This document shows, piece by piece, positions 26,174 to 33,389 of a stretch of 64,000 bases of DNA; the first letter of the stretch is position 1, and every line of letters begins with the position of its first letter. The notes below the pieces were generated by a model. It was not told the DNA's origin, did not search any database, and was given only the letters and a program-made list of their open reading frames with translations. Source of the stretch: Bacteroidales bacterium (GTDB lineage Bacteria > Bacteroidota > Bacteroidia > Bacteroidales > UBA932); contig JAEFAI010000005.1 in assembly GCA_016291185.1 (NCBI GenBank), forward strand, positions 1-64,000, in the 5' to 3' direction. Made by a program: the position numbers and the translations under genes.

Positions 26174-26755
26174 ATGAAAGCAGAAACCCAATGTGCCAAG
26201 TGTGGCAGCCGAAATAGCGTCAGCGTGCCGCAAAGCGTGAATGTCGCGACGGATCCGGATCTGAAAGAGAAGGTCCGGAGCGGGGAGCTGTTCACCTGGT
26301 CCTGCCCGCACTGTGGCGCATCGAACCTGCTGTCCGTGCCGTTTCTGTATCACGACCCGGACGCGCATCTGATGCTGGTGCTGAGCCCGGCGCCGCTGGG
26401 CGCCGAGGGCCTGCAGGAGGGCTACACGGGCCGACAGGTGCGCACCGTGGGCGATCTCGTGGAGAAAATCAAGATCTTCGACGCGGACTTGGACGACCTC
26501 ACCATCGAGATGTGCAAGTTCGTCACTTGCCAGGAGCTGAAAAAGGACGTTTCGCTGCGTTTTGCGGGCCTGAACGGGGCCGATGGGGAAATGACCTTCA
26601 CCTATCCGGCGGACGGCCAGATGGAGCTCGTAGCCGTCGGTTTCAATGTATATGAAGATTGCGCCGGCATTCTCCGACGCAATCCCCAGATTCGCGAATC
26701 TGTCCAGGGCCTTGCCTGCATCGACCAGGCCTGGCTCGCGAAGTATTTCCGTTAA
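26174..26755 (+). CDS. CpXC domain protein
   Basis: A 193-residue protein with an N-terminal zinc-ribbon-like CpXC domain: CAKC at 7-10 and SCPHCG at 43-48 supply four cysteines that should bind zinc. The region after it (about 60-193) has no recognised motif; it is rich in acidic residues and predicted alpha/beta. There is no signal peptide, so it is cytoplasmic. Function of the family is unknown. Its stop codon directly abuts the stop of the convergent cysteine hydrolase gene with no bases between. Confidence 0.78.
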   Translation: MKAETQCAKCGSRNSVSVPQSVNVATDPDLKEKVRSGELFTWSCPHCGASNLLSVPFLYHDPDAHLMLVLSPAPLGAEGLQEGYTGRQVRTVGDLVEKIKIFDADLDDLTIEMCKFVTCQELKKDVSLRFAGLNGADGEMTFTYPADGQMELVAVGFNVYEDCAGILRRNPQIRESVQGLACIDQAWLAKYFR

Positions 26756-27307
26756 TTAGAACGCCGCGATCAGCTCGTCGTTGCTGTAGGCGTCTGCTCC
26801 GTAGCAGGTCTTCAGGTAGGCCAGGCCGCCGAGGTAGTCCTCCTCGGTGAAGGCGTTGGTTGCTTCCTTGGCGACGACCACGTCGTAACCGAGCATGTAA
26901 GCGTCGGCGGAGGTGTGGCGGCAGCACATGTGCGTGTGCAGACCGGTGATGATCACGGTCTGGACGCCGAGTTCCTTGAGCAGGATGTCGAGGTCGGTCT
27001 GGAAGAAGCCGCTGTAGCGGCGCTTGGGCACAACGTAATCCTTGTCGCAGAGCTCCAGCTCGGGGATCACTTCGGCGCCGGGCGTGCCCTTGATGGCGTG
27101 GTCGCCCCAGAGCTTCAGCTCTTTGTCGATGCCGGGCAGGTGGCAGTCGTTGCAGAAAATCACGGGGACGCCCTTCTCGCGGGCGGCTTTCAGCAAGGCG
27201 GCGGTGGCGGGAACGATGGCCTGGCCGCGGTCGCAGGCCAGGGAGCCGGTCACGAAGTCGTTGAGCATGTCAACGACGAGGATAGCAGGATGATTGAGCT
27301 TTTCCAT
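26756..27307 (-). CDS. Isochorismatase-family cysteine hydrolase (nicotinamidase-like)
   Basis: A 183-residue cytoplasmic amidohydrolase. The catalytic triad of the family is visible: Asp13 in VVDMLNDF, Lys95 in VVPKRRYSGF and Cys128 in TGLHTHMCCRHTSADA. CNDCH near 52-56 may contribute metal or substrate contacts, as in nicotinamidases. The substrate is not certain; nicotinamide or a related amide is the leading guess from VVDMLNDF and the HxxxC context. It is divergent from uxuA, with promoter boxes only 12 bases apart. Confidence 0.82.
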   Translation of the reverse strand: MEKLNHPAILVVDMLNDFVTGSLACDRGQAIVPATAALLKAAREKGVPVIFCNDCHLPGIDKELKLWGDHAIKGTPGAEVIPELELCDKDYVVPKRRYSGFFQTDLDILLKELGVQTVIITGLHTHMCCRHTSADAYMLGYDVVVAKEATNAFTEEDYLGGLAYLKTCYGADAYSNDELIAAF

Positions 27308-27353
27308 TAATAGGGATTGTTTATACTACAGGATTTGGTACATATACAACAAA

Positions 27354-27381
27354 CAAAGATAGGTAATTTTTCCTAACTTTG
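27354..27381. promoter_or_regulatory. Back-to-back promoter boxes: cysteine hydrolase and uxuA
   Basis: The minus strand at 27361-27354 reads TATCTTTG and the plus strand at 27374-27381 reads TAACTTTG. The boxes are 12 bases apart, so polymerases at the two promoters would overlap and compete. Confidence 0.55.
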
Positions 27382-27404
27382 TCTGTGACAAAAACGCTAG
27401 ACAA

Positions 27405-28589
27405 ATGGAAAAAACTTGGAGATGGTTCGGCCCGTCCGATAAGATTACTTTGGAAATGCTGCGCCAGATCGGCGTGGAGGGAATCGTAACCGCCCTGCAT
27501 CAATACGCCCCCGGCGAACTCTGGCCTGAGGCGGATATCCGCGCCCTGCAGGAGCGCATCGCCGCGGCCGGCCTGCGCTGGTCGGTGGTGGAGAGCCTGC
27601 CGGTCAGCGAGGAGATCAAGTACGCCGGCCCGAATCGTGACACGCTCATCGAGACCTACAAGCAGAGCCTGGAGAACCTCGGCCGCTGCGGCATCCACAC
27701 CATCTGCTATAACTTCATGCCCGTGCTCGACTGGGCCCGCACGGACCTCGAGCATCCCATGCCCGACGGCACCACGGCGCTGTACTTCGACCTCGTCCGC
27801 TTCGCCTATTTCGACATCAAGATCCTGAAGCGCGAAGGCGCGGAGAAGGATTTCGCTCCGGATGTGGTGGAGAAGGTCGAGGCGCTGGACCGCACGATTA
27901 CCGAGGTGGAGAAGGCGCAGCTGGTGGATGCGCTCATCGTCAAGACGCAGGGCTTCGTGAACGGCCCGCTGGGCGACGGTGACGGCTCCCCGGTGGCCAA
28001 ATTCCGTGCGCTGATGGAGCCGTACAAGGGCATCGACAAGGCGCAGCTGCGTGAGAACCTGCGCTACTTCCTCGAGGCCATCATGCCGGTCTGCCGGAAG
28101 TGGGACATGCGCATGTGCGTGCACCCCGACGACCCCCCCATGCAGATCTTCGGCCTGCCGCGCATCGTCTGCAGCGCCGACGACATCCGCTGGATGCTGA
28201 ACGCGGTGGACGATTTCCACAACGGAGTCACTTTCTGCGCCGGATCGCTCTCCGCGGGTGCGCACAACGACGTGGAGGCCATGGCGCGCGAGTTCGCGCC
28301 GCGCACGCATTTCGTGCACCTGCGCACCTGCAGCCTGCTGCCGGGCGGCAACTTCGTGGAAGCACCGCACACCGACGGCCGCGTGGATCTGGTGGAGCTC
28401 ATCCGCATCTTCGAGCGCGAGGGGCGCGACCTGCCGATGCGCGTGGACCACGGCCGCACCATGCTCGGCGACGAGACGCGCGGCTACAACGCCGGCTACA
28501 GCTTCCACGGTCGCATGCTGGCCCTGGGCCAGGTCAGCGGCATGATGGCAGCCGTCCAGAATGAATTCAAAAAAGAACGCAAGATATGA
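27405..28589 (+). CDS. uxuA: Mannonate dehydratase UxuA
   Basis: UxuA dehydrates D-mannonate to 2-keto-3-deoxygluconate in glucuronate catabolism. The 394-residue TIM-barrel enzyme shows the family start MEKTWRWFGPSDKITL, the HPDDPPMQIFGLPRIV metal-site loop, FCAGSLSAG, and the C-terminal VDHGRTMLGDE and RGYNAGYSFHGRMLALG. Its 3' end overlaps the next gene by four bases (ATGA), coupling it to the dehydrogenase. With GH115 and GH67 elsewhere in the window it would process the glucuronate side chains of xylan; uxaC is not present here. Confidence 0.95.
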   Translation: MEKTWRWFGPSDKITLEMLRQIGVEGIVTALHQYAPGELWPEADIRALQERIAAAGLRWSVVESLPVSEEIKYAGPNRDTLIETYKQSLENLGRCGIHTICYNFMPVLDWARTDLEHPMPDGTTALYFDLVRFAYFDIKILKREGAEKDFAPDVVEKVEALDRTITEVEKAQLVDALIVKTQGFVNGPLGDGDGSPVAKFRALMEPYKGIDKAQLRENLRYFLEAIMPVCRKWDMRMCVHPDDPPMQIFGLPRIVCSADDIRWMLNAVDDFHNGVTFCAGSLSAGAHNDVEAMAREFAPRTHFVHLRTCSLLPGGNFVEAPHTDGRVDLVELIRIFEREGRDLPMRVDHGRTMLGDETRGYNAGYSFHGRMLALGQVSGMMAAVQNEFKKERKI

Positions 28590-29401
28590 ATGAACTGTAT
28601 TCCGTAGCCGGCAAGGTGGCCGTCATCAGCGGCGCCGCCGGAGCCCTGGGCGGCTCGCTCGCCCGTCATTTCGCGGCGCAGGGTGCCGACGTGGTGGCCC
28701 TGGTCCACCGTCCCGAGCAGGTTGAACCGACCGTCTCCGCGCTGAAGGCGCTGGGCGGCAACCCGATCGGCTATGCCTGCAACGTGATGGACACCGCCGA
28801 CGTGGCGCGCATCGCTGACGAGGTGGTCGCGAAATTCGGCCGCGTGGACATCCTCATCAATGTGGCGGGCGGCAATGTGCCCGGCGCCACCATCATGCCC
28901 GACCAGAACTTCTGGGACATGAAGCTCGAGGACTGGACCAAGGTGCTCGACCTCAACCTCAACGGAACGGTCTATCCCTGCCACGTCTTCACGAAAATCT
29001 TCGCGAAGCAGGGCTACGGCTGCATCCTGAACATCTCCTCGATGGCCGCCTACGATGCGCTGAGCCGCGTGGCGGGCTACGGCGCAGCCAAGGAGGGCGT
29101 TTCGAACTTTACCCGCTGGCTGGCGGCCGAGCTGGCCATCAAGTACGGCGAGAAGATCCGCGTGAACGCGCTTGCGCCGGGCTTCTTCATCGGCAAGCAG
29201 AACCGCGCCGCGCTCCTCAACGAGGACGGCTCCCTGACCGAGCGCTCGGTCAAGGTTATCGCCAAGACCCCGATGCGCCGCTTTGGCGACCTGACGGAGC
29301 TCAACGGCGCCGCGCAGTTCCTCTGCTCCGACGCCGCCTCCTTCGTCACGGGCGTGATACTCCCGGTCGATGGCGGATTTAGTTCCTTTAGCGGTATTTA
29401 G
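28586..29401 (+). CDS. Short-chain dehydrogenase, probable fructuronate reductase
   Basis: A 271-residue SDR. The cofactor motif GAAGALGG (16-23) replaces the usual TGxxxGxG, and NVAGG, the Ser in NISSM and the YGAAK active-site pair are present, followed by VNALAPGF and the terminal GVILPVDGGF. Translational coupling to uxuA indicates that it makes D-mannonate from D-fructuronate, the step done by the unrelated long-chain UxuB in E. coli. Substrate is inferred from context; the SDR fold is certain. Confidence 0.85.
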   Translation: MNELYSVAGKVAVISGAAGALGGSLARHFAAQGADVVALVHRPEQVEPTVSALKALGGNPIGYACNVMDTADVARIADEVVAKFGRVDILINVAGGNVPGATIMPDQNFWDMKLEDWTKVLDLNLNGTVYPCHVFTKIFAKQGYGCILNISSMAAYDALSRVAGYGAAKEGVSNFTRWLAAELAIKYGEKIRVNALAPGFFIGKQNRAALLNEDGSLTERSVKVIAKTPMRRFGDLTELNGAAQFLCSDAASFVTGVILPVDGGFSSFSGI

Positions 29402-29409
29402 CGTCCTAC

Positions 29410-29466
29410 GTCATGCCCGACCAGGTCGGGCATCCCCTCGTCATTCCGGGCTTGACCCGGAATCTC
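29410..29466 (+). repeat. Tandem pair of palindromic elements
   Basis: Two elements in the same orientation. The first (29410-29434) has arms ATGCCCGA and TCGGGCAT; the second (29440-29466) has arms TTCCGGG and CCCGGAA with loop CTTGA. Both begin GTCAT. They lie between the convergent SDR and LytTR genes, and the second overlaps the LytTR 3' end, where it encodes the final residues DSGSSPE and the stop. Confidence 0.82.
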
Positions 29467-30160
29467 CCAGAATCCGACTGACGGTCTCCTTGTATTTCCG
29501 GGAGACCGGGAGCTCAGTTGGGCCTACGGTCACGGTGTCCGGCGAGGAGCGTGTGGCCAGGGTGGTGTTGACCAGGTAGGAACGGTGGATGCGGAGGAAG
29601 TCGCTTCCCAGCAGGTGCTCCCACTGGCTGATGCCGGTCTTATTCCGGTAGGATTCGCCGGCGGCGGTGACGATGCGAACCTCTGTGTCGTTGGATTCGA
29701 TGTAGGCAATCTCCGAACGGCGCAGCGTGACGCTTTTCCGGTCGGAGAAGAAGGTGATGCTGCGCTCCTGGGCCTTGAAGCGTTTGTCCAGCCACTTGGC
29801 CCAGAAGTAATCGCCGTAGGACAGGGTCGTGAGGATCAGCGCCAAGAAGACCGGATTGATGAGCATCGGCGGCACTTCTTTGACGGGCAGATACGCATTC
29901 CGCGGATCAAGTTGAGACCAGGCGTAGTAGTGCAGGGCCACGATCAGCAGGATTACAGACACCAGCACGGCGAGGGCCAGATACACCTTGTCCATGGGCT
30001 TGCGGGCCTTGGGCATCAGGATTTCCAGCAATAGCGCGCAAGGACTGAAGATCAGGCCGATCAGCAGGGCCTGGTCCAGCATATAGCCCAGGCTCCCGAG
30101 GATGGCGGCCAGCAAGGCCAGGGCGGCTAGCCAGTAAGCGATGCGCAAGAGGAGTTTCAT
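29441..30160 (-). CDS. Membrane-anchored LytTR transcriptional regulator
   Basis: A 239-residue regulator with four predicted membrane helices in the first half (about 5-28, 32-50, 60-80 and 98-115) and a C-terminal LytTR DNA-binding domain (about 132-230). The domain has the motifs LRRSEIAYIESNDTEVRI, the position after it with YRNKTG, and FLRIHRSYLVN. There is no receiver domain, so the membrane part may sense a signal directly. It is divergent from the ExbB-like gene. The last eight residues come from a palindromic element and are probably not functional. Confidence 0.85.
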   Translation of the reverse strand: MKLLLRIAYWLAALALLAAILGSLGYMLDQALLIGLIFSPCALLLEILMPKARKPMDKVYLALAVLVSVILLIVALHYYAWSQLDPRNAYLPVKEVPPMLINPVFLALILTTLSYGDYFWAKWLDKRFKAQERSITFFSDRKSVTLRRSEIAYIESNDTEVRIVTAAGESYRNKTGISQWEHLLGSDFLRIHRSYLVNTTLATRSSPDTVTVGPTELPVSRKYKETVSRILGDSGSSPE

Positions 30161-30167
30161 CTCTTCA

Positions 30168-30280
30168 CAAATTTATGTAAAATCCTGCTTGTCTGCAAAC
30201 AAGCTGGCCTCACAGAGGGTTTTGACCGGCTTGCGCGGGGATTTCACCTTGCAAATATCGTGTGTGTAGCTGTACCTTTG
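30168..30280. promoter_or_regulatory. Divergent promoter boxes: LytTR and ExbB-like genes
   Basis: The minus strand at 30175-30168 reads TAAATTTG, seven bases from the LytTR ATG. The plus strand at 30273-30280 reads TACCTTTG, 24 bases from the ExbB-like ATG. The 145-base gap could hold LytTR binding sites, but I do not see an obvious direct repeat. Confidence 0.5.
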
Positions 30281-30304
30281 TAACAAACCAAATCTCTCCA
30301 AGCC

Positions 30305-30694
30305 ATGAAACAAGAAATTATCCATGTTGTGGACTCCCTCGGAGTCACCCACGAACAAGTTGTCGAGCGCGCCGACTGGACCATTTCCCGATTCTTCGTC
30401 GAAGGCGGTCTGGGCGGAATGATGATCATCACGCTGCTGCTGGTTGCCATGCTGGTTGCCGCCTGGAAGGCCCCCAAGTGGGTTAGAGAAATCGGCATCG
30501 GTGCCCTGGTCGCCGGTATCTTCTTTACGCTGGTCGGCCTGACCCAGATGTTTGATGCCATTCAGCGGTTCGGAGATGTCAGTTTTAGCATCGTCTGCGG
30601 TGGCTTGAAAGTCGCTCTGCACAGCACGATTTACGGTCTCGTCGTTTACTTCCTCTCCCTGATTATCCGCGTCATCCAGAAACCCCGGATATAG
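30305..30694 (+). CDS. Short MotA/TolQ/ExbB-like membrane protein
   Basis: A 129-residue protein with three predicted membrane helices (about 38-54, 65-84 and 100-123). The C-terminal stretch GGLKVALHSTIYGLVVYFLS resembles the conserved helix of the proton-channel family, where a small residue, a Thr and a Gly-Leu line the pore. At half the usual ExbB length it would be a minimal member, and no exbD partner is present. The assignment rests on this one motif and is moderate. It may be controlled by the divergent LytTR protein. Confidence 0.6.
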   Translation: MKQEIIHVVDSLGVTHEQVVERADWTISRFFVEGGLGGMMIITLLLVAMLVAAWKAPKWVREIGIGALVAGIFFTLVGLTQMFDAIQRFGDVSFSIVCGGLKVALHSTIYGLVVYFLSLIIRVIQKPRI

Positions 30695-30795
30695 ACAATA
30701 GAGGATAATTGTTTTACAATGATTGATTATTGGCTTAATAATCAACTGTTTTTGGCTACCTTGCAGAACCAACGATAACCAATACTTTTTTCACG

Positions 30796-32043
30796 ATGAG
30801 AAGAAATGCTCTCCTCTTGCCCCTGCTTGCCGGCGTCTATTGTTTCCTAGTCCTGACGGTGTTTTTCCTGTCGGCCTGTTCGGGGCGATCGTCCAAGACG
30901 ATCATCGAAGGCCGCGCCGACGGGCTCTCCGGTCCGAATCCCGTTGTCGCTGAGCTGATTCATTTTGAAGGAGATTTCGCAAAGATTTGGGCGGTGGACA
31001 CACTGCGCGAGGGCCGGTTCCGTTTCGAACTCGACTCCCTGGCAGAGTCGGGGAACCGCTATGGTATTATGTTGGAAACGAGGCCGGCTGTTTCGGTAAA
31101 AAAGCGGGCCTACGTCCCGGAGATGTTGTGCTATCCCCCGGAGCTGTTTCTTGAACCGGGTGTTCGCGTTCGCATTAAGGGGCTGGCGCGGCATTACCAG
31201 ACGGCCAAAATATCTAGCCCGGTTAAGGACCAGCAGTTGCGCCAGCGTTTCCTAAAAAGGCTGTCTTGGGCTGGCTGGAACCAATATCAGGATCTCTATG
31301 CGGAGCGGAATGCTATTTCTTCCCGTCTTACCCTCGACACAACGCTCACGCCCAGCGTGCAGGATTCCTTGCGCGCACGGGCCGGCACCCTTCGGGCGCA
31401 GCGGGACTCGCTCGGCAAGATCCTAGTCTCGCGGCAGATCCAGTTGATGGCCACGGAACCCGTTGGCCAGTACTGGATGTATGAGTTGGACCATTTGGCC
31501 AAAGCGGTTTCGCGCGGGTTTTATCGGGAATTCAGACCGGACATACAGCGCCTTTTCGATGGGTTGCCACCGGAAGTGAAAGATTCCCCGGAGGGACGGG
31601 AAATCGAAGACTACCTGTCTCCGGTCAAGATTGTGCGCATCGGGGACACGCCGCCGGACTATGAATATATCGACCGCTCCGGGCGCGCGTGCCGGCTCTC
31701 CGAGTTCCTGGGCAAGACGGTGCTGCTGGACTTCTGGAGCCTGGGCTGCGGCGGCTGCATCCTGTCCATGCCGAGCTTGCAGGAGCTGCAAGAAAAGACA
31801 GGTGATCGTCTGGAAATTGTGAGCATCAGTCTGGACAAGGACGCAGCGTGGAAACGCGGGCACGAAGAGCATCCGGTGAGTTGGACAGACTGGCGCGATC
31901 CTTCCGGCAGCTCGGGCAGCGTCCGTTCTTTCAAGACCCGCGGCATCCCGACCTTCGTACTCATCTCCCCGCAGGGGGTGGTCCTGGACATCCGCGAAGG
32001 TTTTTCCGAAGGTTGGTTGCAGGGGGTTGCAAACGCGAAGTAA
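30796..32043 (+). CDS. TlpA-type thioredoxin-fold lipoprotein (CGGC active site)
   Basis: A 415-residue lipoprotein (lipobox FFLSAC, Cys28) with an N-terminal DUF4369-like beta domain (about 35-130), a helical middle part (about 135-265) and a C-terminal thioredoxin domain (about 275-415). The redox pair is Cys318-Gly-Gly-Cys321 in FWSLGCGGC, replacing the common CGPC or CxPC, and the cis-Pro loop is RGIPTFVLI. It faces the periplasm. Such proteins reduce or isomerise disulfides; the partner is unknown. A second thioredoxin lipoprotein follows 18 bases downstream. Confidence 0.85.
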   Translation: MRRNALLLPLLAGVYCFLVLTVFFLSACSGRSSKTIIEGRADGLSGPNPVVAELIHFEGDFAKIWAVDTLREGRFRFELDSLAESGNRYGIMLETRPAVSVKKRAYVPEMLCYPPELFLEPGVRVRIKGLARHYQTAKISSPVKDQQLRQRFLKRLSWAGWNQYQDLYAERNAISSRLTLDTTLTPSVQDSLRARAGTLRAQRDSLGKILVSRQIQLMATEPVGQYWMYELDHLAKAVSRGFYREFRPDIQRLFDGLPPEVKDSPEGREIEDYLSPVKIVRIGDTPPDYEYIDRSGRACRLSEFLGKTVLLDFWSLGCGGCILSMPSLQELQEKTGDRLEIVSISLDKDAAWKRGHEEHPVSWTDWRDPSGSSGSVRSFKTRGIPTFVLISPQGVVLDIREGFSEGWLQGVANAK

Positions 32044-32061
32044 CAGTTATATTGTAGTGAT

Positions 32062-33102
32062 ATGAAAAAGGTTCTATTGTTTGTGTTCATGGCTGCCGCC
32101 ATTTGTGCGTGCAGGCCAAACGTGTGCACCATTCATGGCGTCGTCACGTCGCAGGTCGACAGCCTCTGGCTGATTGATACGGAAGAGAATCCGATCGATT
32201 CCTGCGCCGTGCAGGATGGGGCTTTCGCCTTCACGACTGACCGGAGTACCACTTCAATTTGCGGAATCTGGTCCAAGGATGAATCCATCAGGATTCCCGT
32301 GATCCCGGAAACCAAAGACATTGAGGTAATCATTGGAGACGGTCCGGCCATCGTGACCGGCAGTCCCCTGACGGAAGAATATAATTCACTCCAGCAGTGG
32401 CTGTTGCAACAGTTCAACGACGCCAACGAGAAAGCCATGGAACTTATCAAGGACGGGAAGTCCGAAGAGGGCGCCGCCGTCATGAAAGAGATGCACAAGA
32501 CACTTGCCGACCACTGCAAGGAAGTTTACCTCAATCACTTGGATGATCCTGTCGGCAGCCAGGCTATGGTCTTCCTGAAGGATGGCGTTATTCCAGATGA
32601 GGAGTTCATTGACTTGTACCAAAAGGGTGGTGACCTGATTAAGAATGACGCCAGCCTTGGCGGATACTATGAGTCTCTGATTCTGTCCGGCACCTCCGTC
32701 ATCCAGCTCCAGGCCGACGGCACCTTCACCGAGAAAGACGGCTCGCTGGACGACTTCATCGGCCAAGGCAAATATGTCCTTATCGAATTCTGGGCCTCCT
32801 GGTGCGGCCCCTGCAAGAAAGAAGCGCCGTTCGTGGTGAAAGCTTACAATGACTACAAGGACAAGGACCTGATCGTGCTGGGTATTCCCGTGCAGGACAA
32901 GATAGATGGCACCAAGAAGGCCATGGCTGCCCTAAGCATTTACTATCCGCAGATTCTGGATCCGAAAGATGAACTGTTCGATCGGTTCGACGTCCATGGC
33001 ATCCCGCACCTCTACCTCTTCGACCCAGACGGCCAGATTATCAAGCAGGGCATGCGCGGCGAGAAGATCGGCCAGGTGCTGGAGGAGTTCCTGGGCAAGT
33101 AA
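32062..33102 (+). CDS. Thioredoxin-fold lipoprotein (WCGPC active site)
   Basis: A 346-residue lipoprotein (lipobox AAICAC, Cys17) with a DUF4369-like N-terminal domain (about 22-115), a helical linker (about 118-205) and a C-terminal TlpA/thioredoxin domain with FWASWCGPCKKEAP (Cys248 and Cys251) and the cis-Pro loop HGIPHLYLF. It is a paralogue in layout of the preceding gene but keeps the classical WCGPC site, so the pair may differ in redox potential. Probably one transcription unit with it. Confidence 0.88.
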   Translation: MKKVLLFVFMAAAICACRPNVCTIHGVVTSQVDSLWLIDTEENPIDSCAVQDGAFAFTTDRSTTSICGIWSKDESIRIPVIPETKDIEVIIGDGPAIVTGSPLTEEYNSLQQWLLQQFNDANEKAMELIKDGKSEEGAAVMKEMHKTLADHCKEVYLNHLDDPVGSQAMVFLKDGVIPDEEFIDLYQKGGDLIKNDASLGGYYESLILSGTSVIQLQADGTFTEKDGSLDDFIGQGKYVLIEFWASWCGPCKKEAPFVVKAYNDYKDKDLIVLGIPVQDKIDGTKKAMAALSIYYPQILDPKDELFDRFDVHGIPHLYLFDPDGQIIKQGMRGEKIGQVLEEFLGK

Positions 33103-33107
33103 TCGCA

Positions 33108-33238
33108 GACAGGTGTCCACGAAATCGCCAATCTGCGCGTTTTTTCAGGACACCTGTCGGTATTTTTTGCCTTTTTTGACCAATTGGAGGGAGAGGTGTC
33201 CACTATTTTTGCATCAGAGGCCGTTTTTCTGGACACCT
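33108..33238 (+). repeat. Tandem pair of AGGTGTCC hairpin elements
   Basis: Unit 1 (33108-33158) has perfect 11-base arms GACAGGTGTCC and GGACACCTGTC, 29 bases apart. Unit 2 (33194-33238) has nine-base arms AGGTGTCCA and TGGACACCT, 27 bases apart. Both share an inner CGTTTTT just before the right arm. They start 83 bases apart in the gene-free stretch after the second thioredoxin gene. Between and inside them are TATTTTTTG and TATTTTTG, which resemble promoter boxes. No coding function is visible in this 288-base gap; the rest holds a GTCAT palindrome and a terminator. Confidence 0.65.
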
Positions 33239-33295
33239 ATTGGCGCCGGACTCTTTCGCCAGTTGTTTTCGGGAACTCCAGGCTGGAGAAGAAGG

Positions 33296-33322
33296 AGATG
33301 CCCGATCGGGTCGGGCATGACG
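33296..33322 (-). repeat. Palindromic element
   Basis: Arms ATGCCCGA and TCGGGCAT with loop TCGGG, in minus orientation and ending in ATGACG. It matches the first element of the 29.4 kb pair in reverse orientation. Confidence 0.78.
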
Positions 33323-33333
33323 AAGTACAAGTA

Positions 33334-33364
33334 AAACGGGGACCGCATCGCGCGGTCCCCGTTT
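33334..33364 (-). terminator. Terminator of the GH43 gene
   Basis: Thirteen-base arms AAACGGGGACCGC and GCGGTCCCCGTTT around a five-base loop. On the minus strand it lies 26 bases after the GH43 stop and ends in TTTT. It may also stop plus-strand transcription. Confidence 0.78.
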
Positions 33365-33389
33365 CGGTTGGTTTCAGTACGGTTTATTG

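Noticed and set aside
26687..26702. Perfect 16-base palindrome CAGATTCGCGAATCTG inside the CpXC gene
   Set aside because: It shares GATTCGC and GCGAATC with the palindromic family but has no loop or GTCAT flank. It could be a decayed copy, but it is too short to claim.
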